From Pinus tabuliformis (Eukaryota > Streptophyta > Pinopsida > Pinales > Pinaceae), in contig CM062816.1 in NCBI GenBank assembly GCA_031772625.1, forward strand, positions 1,673,113,078-1,673,177,077: 64,000 nucleotides of DNA. Reading direction: 5' to 3'. This document shows positions 43,701-54,884 of this stretch, piece after piece. Every line of letters starts with the position of its first letter. Position 1 is the first letter of the stretch. The notes under the pieces were generated by a model. That model was not told the DNA's origin. It was given only the letters and a program-made list of their open reading frames with translations, and searched no databases. A program made the translations under genes and the position numbers.

Positions 43701-46700
43701 AAAAATTCCACATTTAGTGTGAGGTGAGCTGCGAGCATCATAGCAAATTATTGATCTTTTCCTTCAAGTACAAGTCAGCCCCTGTTTGCTTTTGCATGTA
43801 GGTTGCCTGCTCCAAATCTTTTATTCAAAATGTTGTCAGACACATGCATCGACTCTGTGATGTCAAAGTGACCTAATGAGAGCATTCTTTTTCAGATCTG
43901 CTTTGAGCATTTACATTATCATATTCACATGTAGAGAATTGAGCACGGGGCTTCAGACCTCTGCCCATACTGAAGCACACCTATGAGACTGGCAATATCA
44001 GGCCTACAATAGGGTCGAACCCGTCCTCCATCAGGTTAATATGGACAGCAAATATAAAGTTAAATTACTGTTCTGTGTTCAAGTGGTAGTGCTCTTCCAA
44101 TGAAATCTCAGCCCTACAGCTTGTATATGGACCGTTCCTGGGGGCTTATTCCTTCTACAGGCCTGACACATGATAAGGCTTGCTGTATCAGGTCTGAGTG
44201 CATCCTAACAATCATTCTTTGAATAGCTGGTGCAAAATGTTTGACTTCTGACTATTCATAGGATGCTAGCCCAGGTTTGGAGAGTTTCACTACTGTTTGC
44301 ATGCCCTGGCAAAGTTACATATACTCCAGATTTCAATTTTATGTCGTGAAATCTTCATCCTGTACACATTCGTTACATTTGCAGGTCTAATATTAGCATT
44401 CTGTTGTCCCAGTTCATCAGGAATAGTCCACTTGGATTGTTTTGTGGATTTGTTGCAGTGGCAAATTCTTCCCAAACAGTGGATGCTTTGGCCTCTCATT
44501 TGATGTCACAAAGTTCAAGTCTGAATCTGCCGTCATCCCTGTATAGCAGTAGTGATGTCATTGTTGGTGGATGAGTACAATCTCCACATAAGGAGGACAT
44601 CCACTTGTCGTAGTTCCATAAGACAGTGTGGCTGTATCCTTAAGAGTGCTGAAACCCCTTATTTTCACAGAGATAATATTTTCAAAATCCCAAATGAGTA
44701 TCCAACCAAGATGGTGGGTAACAAGCCCCTCAGCCATTTAGTTAAATAATGTTTGTAAGCAACATTTGTAGCGACAAAATTAGTAAAATGTTGATAATTT
44801 TTTACCATGTAACTGCAATAACATTTCAAATGAAACAAGATTCTTTTATAGACTAGGTTTCATTTGTAGACATAAGACTACTTGTGTGTGTGAAACATTC
44901 TGCAAAGGAAAACTTACGAAGCTCTAGTTCATTTTCATATAATACATTGTAAAAGGTTAGTTCTCTCAATTAGCTTAGATATATATACTTGCCAGATTTT
45001 GTCTTTGAATTTATTTAAGTTATTCTTCCATATTTTGGGCTTTAGCCTTCTTTAATTTTTATTTTTCAGTGAAAAGTAAATAATTTTAGATTTCTGATAC
45101 AAATCCTAATATATTCAGAAGTTGCTCAGAAGGATGATATGTTTAAAATTGCAACTGAATAGTGGTAATTATGAATGAGATTAAGTGGGAACACTATAAT
45201 GTATGTATTATGGTTGTTCTTTGAAAATTTCCCTTACCTCTAGCCAAAGTTTCTGGTCATTCTGGACACTTGTACATGTTCTGTATATTCCTACGTTTCA
45301 AAAGCTCACGCAACACAATGAATTAGCAGTTGTAAATTGTTTGGATTGTGTATTTCATGCTTAATTCAAAGGACCTTCTTCGAAGCCTTGATAAATGCTA
45401 CATATATGGTTGAGGTCAGTAGCATTTTTTAGATATATAATAAAAAACTTATTTTGACTATTAATATTAACAAAATAAGTATATTGATGGCTTTTTATAC
45501 AAAAAGTGGCCTACAAATGCAGCGACAACATGCACAAGCAAAGCTCAAAATCTATTAGGCTAATAACCAAAACGCTGTTATGTTTTAATTGTTCCTATAA
45601 AGCCTATAGAAAAATAAGAAACAAAGCATGAAGTAAAGAACATAAAAACGATCCTTAGCTTTAACATAAACATAGAAACACCAGGGTAAAATCATTGAGG
45701 GTTTGCAAAATGAAAAAATTGTAAAACTTGGAAAAATCTTCAAACATCAGCAAAATAAAAAGAATAAAAATAAATTAGAAAGAAAGAAATAAAAATGACA
45801 TAAATCACCCCCTGTGTGGTGGCAATATTTTGGATCAAATCGCAACTGTTTCACAATTTTGACAATTATGTTGCAATTTTTTTGGGATTCAAAAATTCAT
45901 GATCTTTTTGGCTGAAAAAAATTAGGTATTAGGAAAAAATTGCAATGTGGTGATTTTATCACTATTTTTTCATGATGTTTGTAACACCGGTAACAAGTAG
46001 GAGCATTGAGTTGCGGATCATCATGATATTTGGGATTAAACCCCTTTTAGTGCTGGTTGGCTCAAATCTCAATGACAACTAGGTTACAACTGATGTTGCC
46101 AAGCTTAGGTAGTTTCTCAATATTCAATATAATAAGCAGTAGGGTTACAAATCATCATTTTTATGCACATGAAGGGTGTTGACCCACAGATTTGTTGCAC
46201 CACTGGGGGTTAAGACCAAGTTAGACCCCATCATGCTAGATCCATTTTAGGTGCATCTAGGTCTTCATAGTGATTAGAGGTTTTGCTATAGAGTCAATTT
46301 CATTAGATTATGAGAAACTAGGATTTTATGCTCACATGTAAATGAAATTGACTCACAATTGGTTTGCGATAGAGTCAATGTAAATATTAGACCGTAAAAT
46401 GTAAAACCTTATATTCAATGTAAATGTAAAACCTTATAGTGATTAGAGGTTTGCTATAGAGTCAATGTAAAACATGTTTTTGGTCCTTTGAAGCTCACAA
46501 TGTCGATGAACCTATTTCAGGAGAGATGCAAGCAATTTCACAACATCGCTATTTTTAGCAGTTTGCTTTTCAAGTTGTTTTTGAGAACATAATTGGGTTC
46601 CTTATAGAAACAGGGGTCTAATGAGATTGCTTTTAGTGACATGCAGTGTCTATTTTTAGACATGCTATTTATAATAGTTATGTCGTAGTTGTTACCTTCA

Positions 46701-49700
46701 TTTCAATGTTTCCTTCTTTTTGGAGTAAGAAAATTTTCTAGGCATGTCTATTTAGTAGTTTTTATTTATGGCAGATATAGGTTGTGATGTCATGATTCGT
46801 GGTAAAGTGGTTTCCAAGATTCCAATGGGTGGAAGGTGATGAGTCAGGAGCTGTGGTGAGCAAGTGGTTGTCTTCTTAGTGTCACGTGGCAACTAGTTAG
46901 AGCGTTTTGATGGATATGAGGTTCTGAAATGGACTTGTGCTAAAACCCTAAGTTGATTTCCTTAGATAAACATTTTCCTTGCCACCTTTGTCAAGTCCAG
47001 GCCCTTATTCTAGTTGCTAGTTGGTTGATATACTTGCATGAGAAGTAGGCTTTAATTCACTTTGCTAATGTTGCCAAGCAAAAGGCATTAAATGAAGTTT
47101 ATTATTATTCTAACTTGCCATATCATCCTTGATTGGAAAACATTCTGTTTACAATGCTGACTTGGCCAAGTAAAGCTTAAGTTTGACCTTATCCAGTTAG
47201 CATGAGAATAAAATAAAAAATCGAATTTGACTTCTTGTACACGCCAAGTTCACCCCTTCCCAGTTGGCACATATGTTAATTCTGCCAAAGTTAGTCTTTT
47301 CTTTAGCAAGAAGACTTACTAATCCAAAAATCTTTGCTATTGTTAAATTCACCAGTTCGGAAAGCTAGTTTGGTTGGTCGGCCATACATACCATTTTTAT
47401 TAATCTTGCCAAAGAAAAAAAATTCTTGATTATGGTCTTTGAGCGAATATGGGCAAGTGAAAAATTTATCTCCTTTGGTATAGTTGGCAAGCATGCTAAG
47501 TTTATTATGTTGTTATTGCCCATGTAAAACTCTAGTCGACTTCATTATTCATTCTAGAAAATCGTGTTGTGCTTGTGATGTGTGATCATCAAGGAAAGTG
47601 TTAATGGAGAGTTACACATGTAGCTTAGGTTCTTATGCTTTTATTGGAAAGAGACAACTTTATTGACACAAATAAGGAGCAATCATGTAGGAGTTTTATA
47701 GGCAGATTTGGTCTAATGAAGGAAAACAACAACTAACAGATGTACAAGTCAATGATTGTCAGGTTACTGCGTGAGAAATTGGTGATTAGAAGTTGCCACC
47801 CTTCCTGCTGAACTTGTTTTAAAACAACCTCAAGCGATATATAAGTAGGAACTAGTTTTAATAGCAAAAATTTTCCCGCCCTTAATTAATAATCATACAA
47901 GTATTCATTAAATAAAAGGAAAGATAACCGAGTTGTGAGGCCTGCCAGTAGTGAGCATGATTGGGTAGCCAACATGACTCCTGGTTGGAGAACACCAAGC
48001 ATCAGAGTTTTTTCATCAAATTGCATCCTACAACCCGTTAAGATATGAGTTTGATGTTCGTAACTCTTGTTGATATTATTTTGGGAAAAGTATCAAGTTC
48101 GACTTCTTTTTAATTGTAGCCAAAAATAACATCATTATGTTTTGATTTCATGTTACCCCATTAAAAATGCAAGCAAATAATTATTGGCAAGGTCACTTTT
48201 GGCAAGACAGGGATATAGAATTGCCAGTTTCCAAATATAAAATTGGTAAATAACGTCTGTAGGATGAGAAATGGGAAAGACGGTTGGTAGAAAGTTGTTT
48301 TTTCCATAAAAATATCATCCCAACAAGAAGTTGACACTATTGCTGAGCATGCGGTCTATGAAAAACTTAGTATTCTTTTTTTCCTATTTCCTTGAGCAAT
48401 TTGGGCAAATTAGGATTTTAGGGGTTAGACTTCTATATATACAGAGATGAGATGCTTTGTAGGGTTTAGATATTATTTCTTTAGACAAGATTTTTGTAGT
48501 GGACAACTTATCATCCTTCCACCTTCCTGATCCCACAAACCACTACTACCTCTACATACTATTGGTCTTTTGGAAGCGTGTCATGTGTTGTCACCTATGT
48601 TGTAGGGAAGTGGCCCCTCACCCCCAGTGGGCCATCTGAATTTTAAAGAACGAACTGTGCATACAATGCCTCCAATGTTCTATTGGATTCGTGTATGCAC
48701 ATAGTAGCAAATACTGTCTAGTCCAAACATTTTTATAATTAGCGCAAGGGTTTGGTAACATTCTCAGGTAAATATTGTCATTTTCTCCTGGTTAAAATTA
48801 TAATGAATTTTTGGCTTCGAGGTGCTCCATTGTTGGTAAACTTTGTCAAGTTTTCTACTCTTTAAAGTTCTAATGAATTTTTTGAAGATGAATTTGGATG
48901 TTTAAATTTGTTTTTGGGTGAGTCTATAAGATATTAGGTGTTAAATTTGATAATCCGCCTCGTTGAAATAAATTCTTCTAGTTGGGAACTCCAACTGTAA
49001 GTAAGTTGTTTTTCCTGATCAAATCTTGTTGTTTTAACTTAGATATTATGGATTTGAATGTCTTGCATCCCTATGATATTGAGCATTTCAAGCGTCAGAA
49101 GAGTTTTTCAATTTTTTGTTTTTTCCTTCTCTGTTTAACTATGTTTTTGGCTTCACATTTGGCATTTAATCATTGAAAATATACGTCTGCGTATATCATT
49201 ATGAATTTAAGCGTTCTTTTTTTTTTTTAAAAAGGGAGGGGCTAGTTTCCAAGCAGAAGCATTATAGGGCCCTCTTTTTATTACATTTATACATATCAGA
49301 CACGTTGACAACTGTCACATCGAAACCATCATTACAAATGGAATATTCGCCATCACATCAGCCGGAATGATCGCCATGGGACAACATATGCTGCAGCGTA
49401 GCAACACGAAGGGGGTTCGAACGCGGGCGGGGTGCGAGTTAGCCGATTGCCCCGTCCGTTGAGCCATGCACTCATGTGCAATTTTTTTTAAATCAATGAG
49501 GATTAGGCATTTCAGTGGTCAAATTTGTGAGAAAGTACTAAGAATTTTAGGCTTGACAAAAAACGTTTTGTTTTAACTTTACATATTCTGTGTAGTTTAA
49601 TTCCTTTTGCTTCGCATCTGACATTGAACTGACAAAAATCTCTTTGTACATATAAGTTGCTTCTAAAGCTAGGTGTTTTTAATTTTTTAATATCTTTTGA

Positions 49701-50894
49701 AATTAATGAGGGTTAGGCATGGCATTCGTCAATTTCATGAGCTTTTGCTTCAAAATAAGGTTATTTTTTATTTTACATATTAGATCTCGGTTTTTTTTGG
49801 AGTAGTCTGTTGAATTAAAGGTTTTTTTTCCTTGTAGTATCTTGCTTTTGGTGTTTGAAACAATGTTTGTTTTCCTTGGATTTATAGGCATGCTGGTTGT
49901 AAGTGATCTCGACTCATTATGACCTTTTGGATTATAAGGCATGTGTCAGTGACTTTCAGAACAAAATACTTTGTTGAAGGATTTGGCCTTTCAAGCCTAG
50001 GATACATGTTACTATTTTTTTTTTTGAAATGTGATTTTTTTAGCTTCAGAGCATTTAAAGATGGGTTTAAAACATCTATGTAAACACAGGTGTTCATTCT
50101 GTTAGTATTTTGTTAATTTGTGGATTGTGCACACACCTGAACAAGGGTGGTGTGGTGGACCTCTTATGGACGAGTGGGATTAATTTTAAGATTTTTTTGT
50201 GTATATATAATTTTTTCCGATGAACATTCAAATTTTTTTGTAGTGAGCCTCTTTTACTGATGTATAGACTTTCCAACCATTAGGATATAATTGCATGGTC
50301 AAAAACATATAAAACACAATTCTTCTAATGAATTTTCAACTCTTTTTGTTGTTTTCAACTCAATATGTATGCAAATCAGTGAATCATGGAATGAGACATT
50401 AATACCATGCAAACCAATTGATGTATTCGACATTCTCTATATAGTTATTAGGTGAATCCTTGGTGATAGCATTTTTTAAATGATAATGTCCCCTAGTAAG
50501 TAAAAGTATACCGAATGAATTAGTATTTTGGATATTATGAATTTGGACACTCCACAGTATCTGTCAGGGTTTTAAGCAACTTAACCTTTTGAAGCTTTTG
50601 TACTCACCGTTGAGGGTTTTATCTTGTTAATCGATGTAGTGTGATGCTATAATTTTTATAAAAAATTGTTAGTTTACAAATTTCATGTTGGTCTTAAAGG
50701 TTTTTAGGTTCAGTACATGTAGCTTGACTTGTCAAATATTGTTATACCATCAAATATTTTGCTAGTAAGAAATTTGTCTTATATTGGTGAAATTTTCGGG
50801 CTTTGTTTTCTAATATAAAAACTTGACTTCAAATTAACCATAAATAATAGGTGTTCTATAAGCACAAGTTGCATTACGTTCCTCTCTATGTCAA
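43701..50894. other. Long AT-rich gene-free stretch
   Basis: No protein family is recognised in about 7 kb. Features seen: a tRNA-like patch near 44016-44125 (minus), reiterated GCTATAGAGTCAATGTAA words at 46260-46480, a promoter-like CTATATATACAG near 48433 followed by GTAGGGTTTAGAT, and the SINE-like block at 49210-49465. The lack of open frames longer than about 80 codons argues against an exon-rich gene, but introns of a distant gene cannot be excluded. Confidence 0.45.
49210..49465 (-). mobile_element. tRNA-derived SINE candidate
   Basis: On the minus strand the head reads TGGCTCAACGGACGGGGC (A-box like) and, about 40 bases on, GCGTTCGAACCCCC (B-box like), the RNA polymerase III promoter of tRNA-derived SINEs. 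A non-tRNA body of about 190 bases follows and ends in a purine/A-rich run (the plus-strand T run at 49218-49229). GC content of the head contrasts with the AT-rich surroundings. I found no clear target duplication. Confidence 0.5.
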
Positions 50895-51364
50895 AAAATA
50901 TAAGAGCTCGATCTGTCTAAGCTTACATCCCAAACTGCAGAGGAGTACACCAAAAGCTTGGAGATATCAGCTTGGAGATGTCTAAATTTCAATGTATGGC
51001 TGCCTCAGTTAAACCTTTAACTATTTGTTTTAAGTCTTCACATCCATGCTTTGGTGTCAAACAACCCTTGATGCCAACACAAATATGCTACAGTAGATCA
51101 ACTTCTCTGTTTTTTGTTAGGAAGAAACAAAATGGAGAATGTAGTTCCCTTCTCAGACATTTGAAGATTAAAGCATTAGATGCTGCTCAACCTTTTGGTA
51201 ATGAATCCAAGGAAAGTGAAGACTTTGAAACTAATAATCATTTGAAGATTGGTATAGTTGGATTTGGTAATTATGGGAAATTTCTTGCAAAAACTGTGGT
51301 TAATCAAGGTCATATAGTATTGGCTCATTCTATAACGGATCATTGGGACAAGTATAAACTTTGA
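50895..51364 (+). pseudogene. Arogenate dehydrogenase 5' fragment
   Basis: Arogenate dehydrogenase makes tyrosine from arogenate in plastids. From ATG 50978 (or 50996) the frame encodes a Ser/Lys-rich leader of about 70 residues that fits a plastid transit peptide, then ALDAAQPFGNESK and the start of the NAD-binding domain, LKIGIVGFGNYGKFLAKTVV with GxGxxG, and GHIVLAHS. It stops at 51362-51364, after about 129 residues, where some 250 more would be needed. A TATA-like AAATATAAGAG lies near 50897. No splice donor is obvious at the break. The piece is best read as a truncated gene copy that kept its 5' part; a real first exon is possible. Confidence 0.72.
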
Positions 51365-51415
51365 AAAATACAAAACAACAATAGATTGATGAGACCAAGA
51401 ATAATGACCAACTCA

Positions 51416-52045
51416 TCAACTCATTACTACACAGTTGTAAACAAACACTTCAGTGTGCTGCTTGACTGCAAGGACTTTCCAGTCTATTGGCCTCCTAGCA
51501 TTAGAGGTAGGCCTCCATGAATTCACTATAATGCATTCACCTTCAGGTGCTCTTTGCCCACCAATTACTATAATCTCATTACCACAGGCCTTGAATGCTA
51601 GACCCCAACCATTCATTGAATTTTCCCTCATAGGAAACCTACCCACAACACTCCATGTGTTATTCTCCTTGTTATATTTCTTAACTTCATTTCTAGAATA
51701 CTCAACTACATATAGTTGATTATTGACTACAACAACTAATGGGGGAGCACGAGTCATGTTGTTCCCTCCATGGAACATGTCACGTATCCTTTTCTAAGTC
51801 CTTGTTTGAAGATTATACTCTTAACCACATGTCAGGGAAACTTTGGGGCTTGACATTCCTCCTTTGACAAAACTTCACGTCTATGAAAATACCTTAACAA
51901 AGTTTTCGTGGAGAATGCATGTCAGGCAGAGTTTACCAAGTGCCTTACTCGAAATTGTAAAGTTTGGCAGATTTGAGCACAATGCCATTTTGATCACTTC
52001 CTCCTGCAACTATGGCTATCTCTCAGTAGTTTCTTCTTGGGCTGA
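51416..52045 (-). pseudogene. F-box/kelch-repeat protein (SKIP11-like) C-terminal pseudogene
   Basis: SKIP11-type proteins are substrate receptors of SCF ubiquitin ligases and bind targets through kelch repeats. The clean part (51778 to 51416) reads MFHGGNNMTRAPPLVVVVNN, then YSRNEVKKYNKENNTWS, then NGWGLAFKACGNEIIVIGG, ending FVYNCVVM, the C-terminal kelch repeats. Upstream (to about 52045) kelch text continues in other frames: IAIVAGGSDQNG, PRKLC and GGMSSPKVSLTCG, with at least three frame breaks and a stop. No intron is seen. The F-box part is absent. Confidence 0.75.
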
Positions 52046-52664
52046 ATAAACAATGAAGACTAGCCATCCCTTTACAAATTCAGTGCTAATTATGTAGGAT
52101 TCATGTATGTCATTGATGCGTTTAGTTTTTTTAGTGATTACGGAGTTGCTGGGATTGTGGATTTATAGAAGTGTAGATCTCCATTCAATTTAAACACCAG
52201 AACATCCTGGAAAGGGAACATGGGTATGTTATTTTATGATCTTAGCTTACTTTATGTTATTGTAAAAAAGATGAGATTTTATGAATTAACATAGTTTATG
52301 TAGTGGACTGTGGTTAAAGGAAGTCATTCTAGGCAAATTTTTCCCTCAAATTACTAAAACATTTGTGCCATTCTAGTATGTTATTTGACAAACATAAAAA
52401 ACTCAAGCATATGAGATATACCCTAAGAAAATCATAAACCAACAGTTTTATGACTCCTTTACTAATCTCGAGCAGATCTGAGAGGTGACATTAGGCTCAA
52501 GAGCAAGGTGTCCAGACTAGAAATGCTTATATTTGATACTTAATGAGTTTAAAACAATTCAGAAGCCAAACGATGTAGTATTATGTGAATTTCAAGCATC
52601 AATAGAAAGGAATCTACAAATTTCATATATGAGCAACAATCCAGGAAGTCGTTGGGAAAAGTTA

Positions 52665-53015
52665 TTAGATAAATTTGTGTTGTCTTTGTTCTCTGTTGCC
52701 ATGTTCTTTTTATCTGCACATATCACTGGAATTAATACACTTTTCACCATTAGCCACAACACTGGTGCAAAGGGAAAATAATATTTCTTCCTAGATGTCT
52801 GTTTGGCTTGGGCATTTACCTGCTACAACAAAGCTGAGTTACTTTGTCCATTGAAATAAATTATTACTTTTCCCGTTGTTCACAACTGAAATAGTATGGT
52901 TACGTAACCAAAGTCCTGCTATATTTTTGAAAACAAAACATTTATTTTAAAGTATTTGTTTCCATCCACTTCTTTAACAAAAGTTACCTCCTGTCCCACA
53001 GAGTCCAGATTGTCC
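52665..53015. repeat. 350-bp direct repeat, copy 1
   Basis: Matches 53940-54285 in the same orientation, including CACAACACTGGTGCAAAGGG, TTGTCCATTGAAATAAA and GAAAACAAAACATTTATTTT. The two copies differ by scattered substitutions. The copies bracket unassigned coding-like text at 53020-53900. Confidence 0.75.
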
Positions 53016-53019
53016 ACAT

Positions 53020-53900
53020 TTCTATTGGCAAGCTCACCAACATAAGCATCCTTTTGAACAAGGAATTCTTGCAAGTGCTTTTTCTTTAAGGTTCTCTGAC
53101 GTTTTTTCACTTGTGGGATTTCCATACTTATCTTTCTATCACTATATGGAAAAGCTCTATGAGATGAAGCCAAATGATCATAACCAAAATTTTATCTATC
53201 CTCTTCTTCTATGTTGATTTTGTCTGGGTTCTAATTCAGTGTGCATATTTACACATTGCAAGCCTTTTTGTTGCATAAAGCAGAGTCCACATTTTTTTTG
53301 TTCAATGCTTTTGTTTCTTTTGTTCCTTTTTAAAATTTTGTCTAGGATTAGATCCCAACTCCCAAGGGGATTGGAGGTGTTTGTGTCCATTCTGAAGATA
53401 AATATCAAGATAAGATCTTTGATATCTATTTAGACGCGTACTAATGGGTGTTGGCCTATATGATCTTAAGCCTTTCGTAGAGTTGGAGCCCTTTACAACC
53501 TTTGTACTCTGAGAAGCAAGAGGAACAATAAAATATGTCGTAGATTGCCATTGTAACCAATTGTACATGGTAATCCCTTCTCTTTTTCTTCAGGGAATGG
53601 TGTACCCTGGAAGAGAGATTTTGTTCTCAAAAGAGAGGATTCCAAGGAAGCATTATTGCCTTTTCCAGGGACTATCCAAGAAGGGGTAGAAATTCTAGAG
53701 AGCCCATTTGATACAAGATGCACAGAAGGAATGAACTTTGGAACAAGAGGCATAGTTTTAACTGAACTTATGATTTGTTCATGCATATGTGTGATACCTT
53801 CAATGGGTTGTGAACCTCTAACCATTATTTCAGTGCCACTAAATGTTCCATTTTGATACATCTCCATTAACCTAGATGAGGCACAGGTTGCTGGATGAAA
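53020..53900 (-). other. Unassigned minus-strand coding-like fragments
   Basis: Open frames on the minus strand at 52919-53173, 53302-53568 and 53493-53867 have protein-like composition (for example MEIPQVKKRQRTLKKKHLQE and PSVHLVSNGLSRISTPSW), unlike the low-complexity frames elsewhere. I do not recognise the family. They could be parts of one degraded gene, because they lie on one strand between two copies of a direct repeat. Confidence 0.3.
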
Positions 53901-53939
53901 CCAACTGACATGCTTTTGTGAAGAGCCCTAGGGTAAATT

Positions 53940-54285
53940 AGAGAAATTTTTGTTGTCTCTGTTCTCTGCTGCCATGTTCTTTATATCTGCACATCATTGT
54001 AATTGATACACTTTGCCCCATTAGCCACAACACTGGTGCAAAGGGAAAACAATATTTCTTCCCAGATGTCTGCCTGGCTTGGGCATTCACCTGTTGCAAC
54101 AAAGCTGAGTTACTTTGTCCATTGAAATAAACTATTACTTTGTCCATTGTTCACAACTAAAGTAGTATGGTTACCTAACCAAAGTCATGTTATATTTTTG
54201 AAAACAAAACATTTATTTTAAAGTATTGTTTCCATCCACTTCTTTAACAAAAGTTACCTCATGTCCCACAGAGTCCAGATTCTAT
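53940..54285. repeat. 350-bp direct repeat, copy 2
   Basis: Second copy of 52665-53015. Homology ends at GTCCCACAGAGTCCAGATT on the right in both copies. Confidence 0.75.
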
Positions 54286-54884
54286 TTAATCATATTTTGA
54301 ATTGTACTCATATATGCTTGTGAATCCATGCACCGGGTAACCCACTTCTAAGAGTAGTTGGAACATTGGATAATAAGTGGAGTTTTAGTCTGGAACCATG
54401 TCCAGCGCTGAACAATAACTGTTCATGATTGTGTATTTCTATGAGTTACTATTATGCTGAGGAACAAACATTATCTAGTGAAGTCTTGCTAAATATTCTT
54501 CATGTTCTATTCTTCACACTCACATATGAAATATAATGGTCATAGATGAGATCATGAATATGCAAAGATTCAAGGAAATAGAAAAAAATGCTACTGTACA
54601 TGGAATGCATTGGATAATATATACGTTGAAGACAAATTGTAGATGAAAATCTTATTCTAGCCTACTTTGTTGAAATCCCTAGTTGTGTACTTTAACTGCT
54701 AGTTGTTACCACTTTTCTGTTTGTAGTAGTAATTAATAAATTCTTCATGTTTGTTACTCAAGTGTTGGTAGATTCCTTGCCTCTTCAAGATCCCTTCATC
54801 GTTATTGTAACATGCTTTCCATGAATAGCATGCAAGCTTGTGTCCTAAAGACTAGGCAATATAGTACTCAGCTCCTCCTTCAGC

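Noticed and set aside
50978-51364. Functional first exon of an arogenate dehydrogenase gene
   Set aside because: No matching downstream exon appears in the next 12 kb on the plus strand and kelch pseudogene sequence begins within 60 bases; kept only as a possibility.
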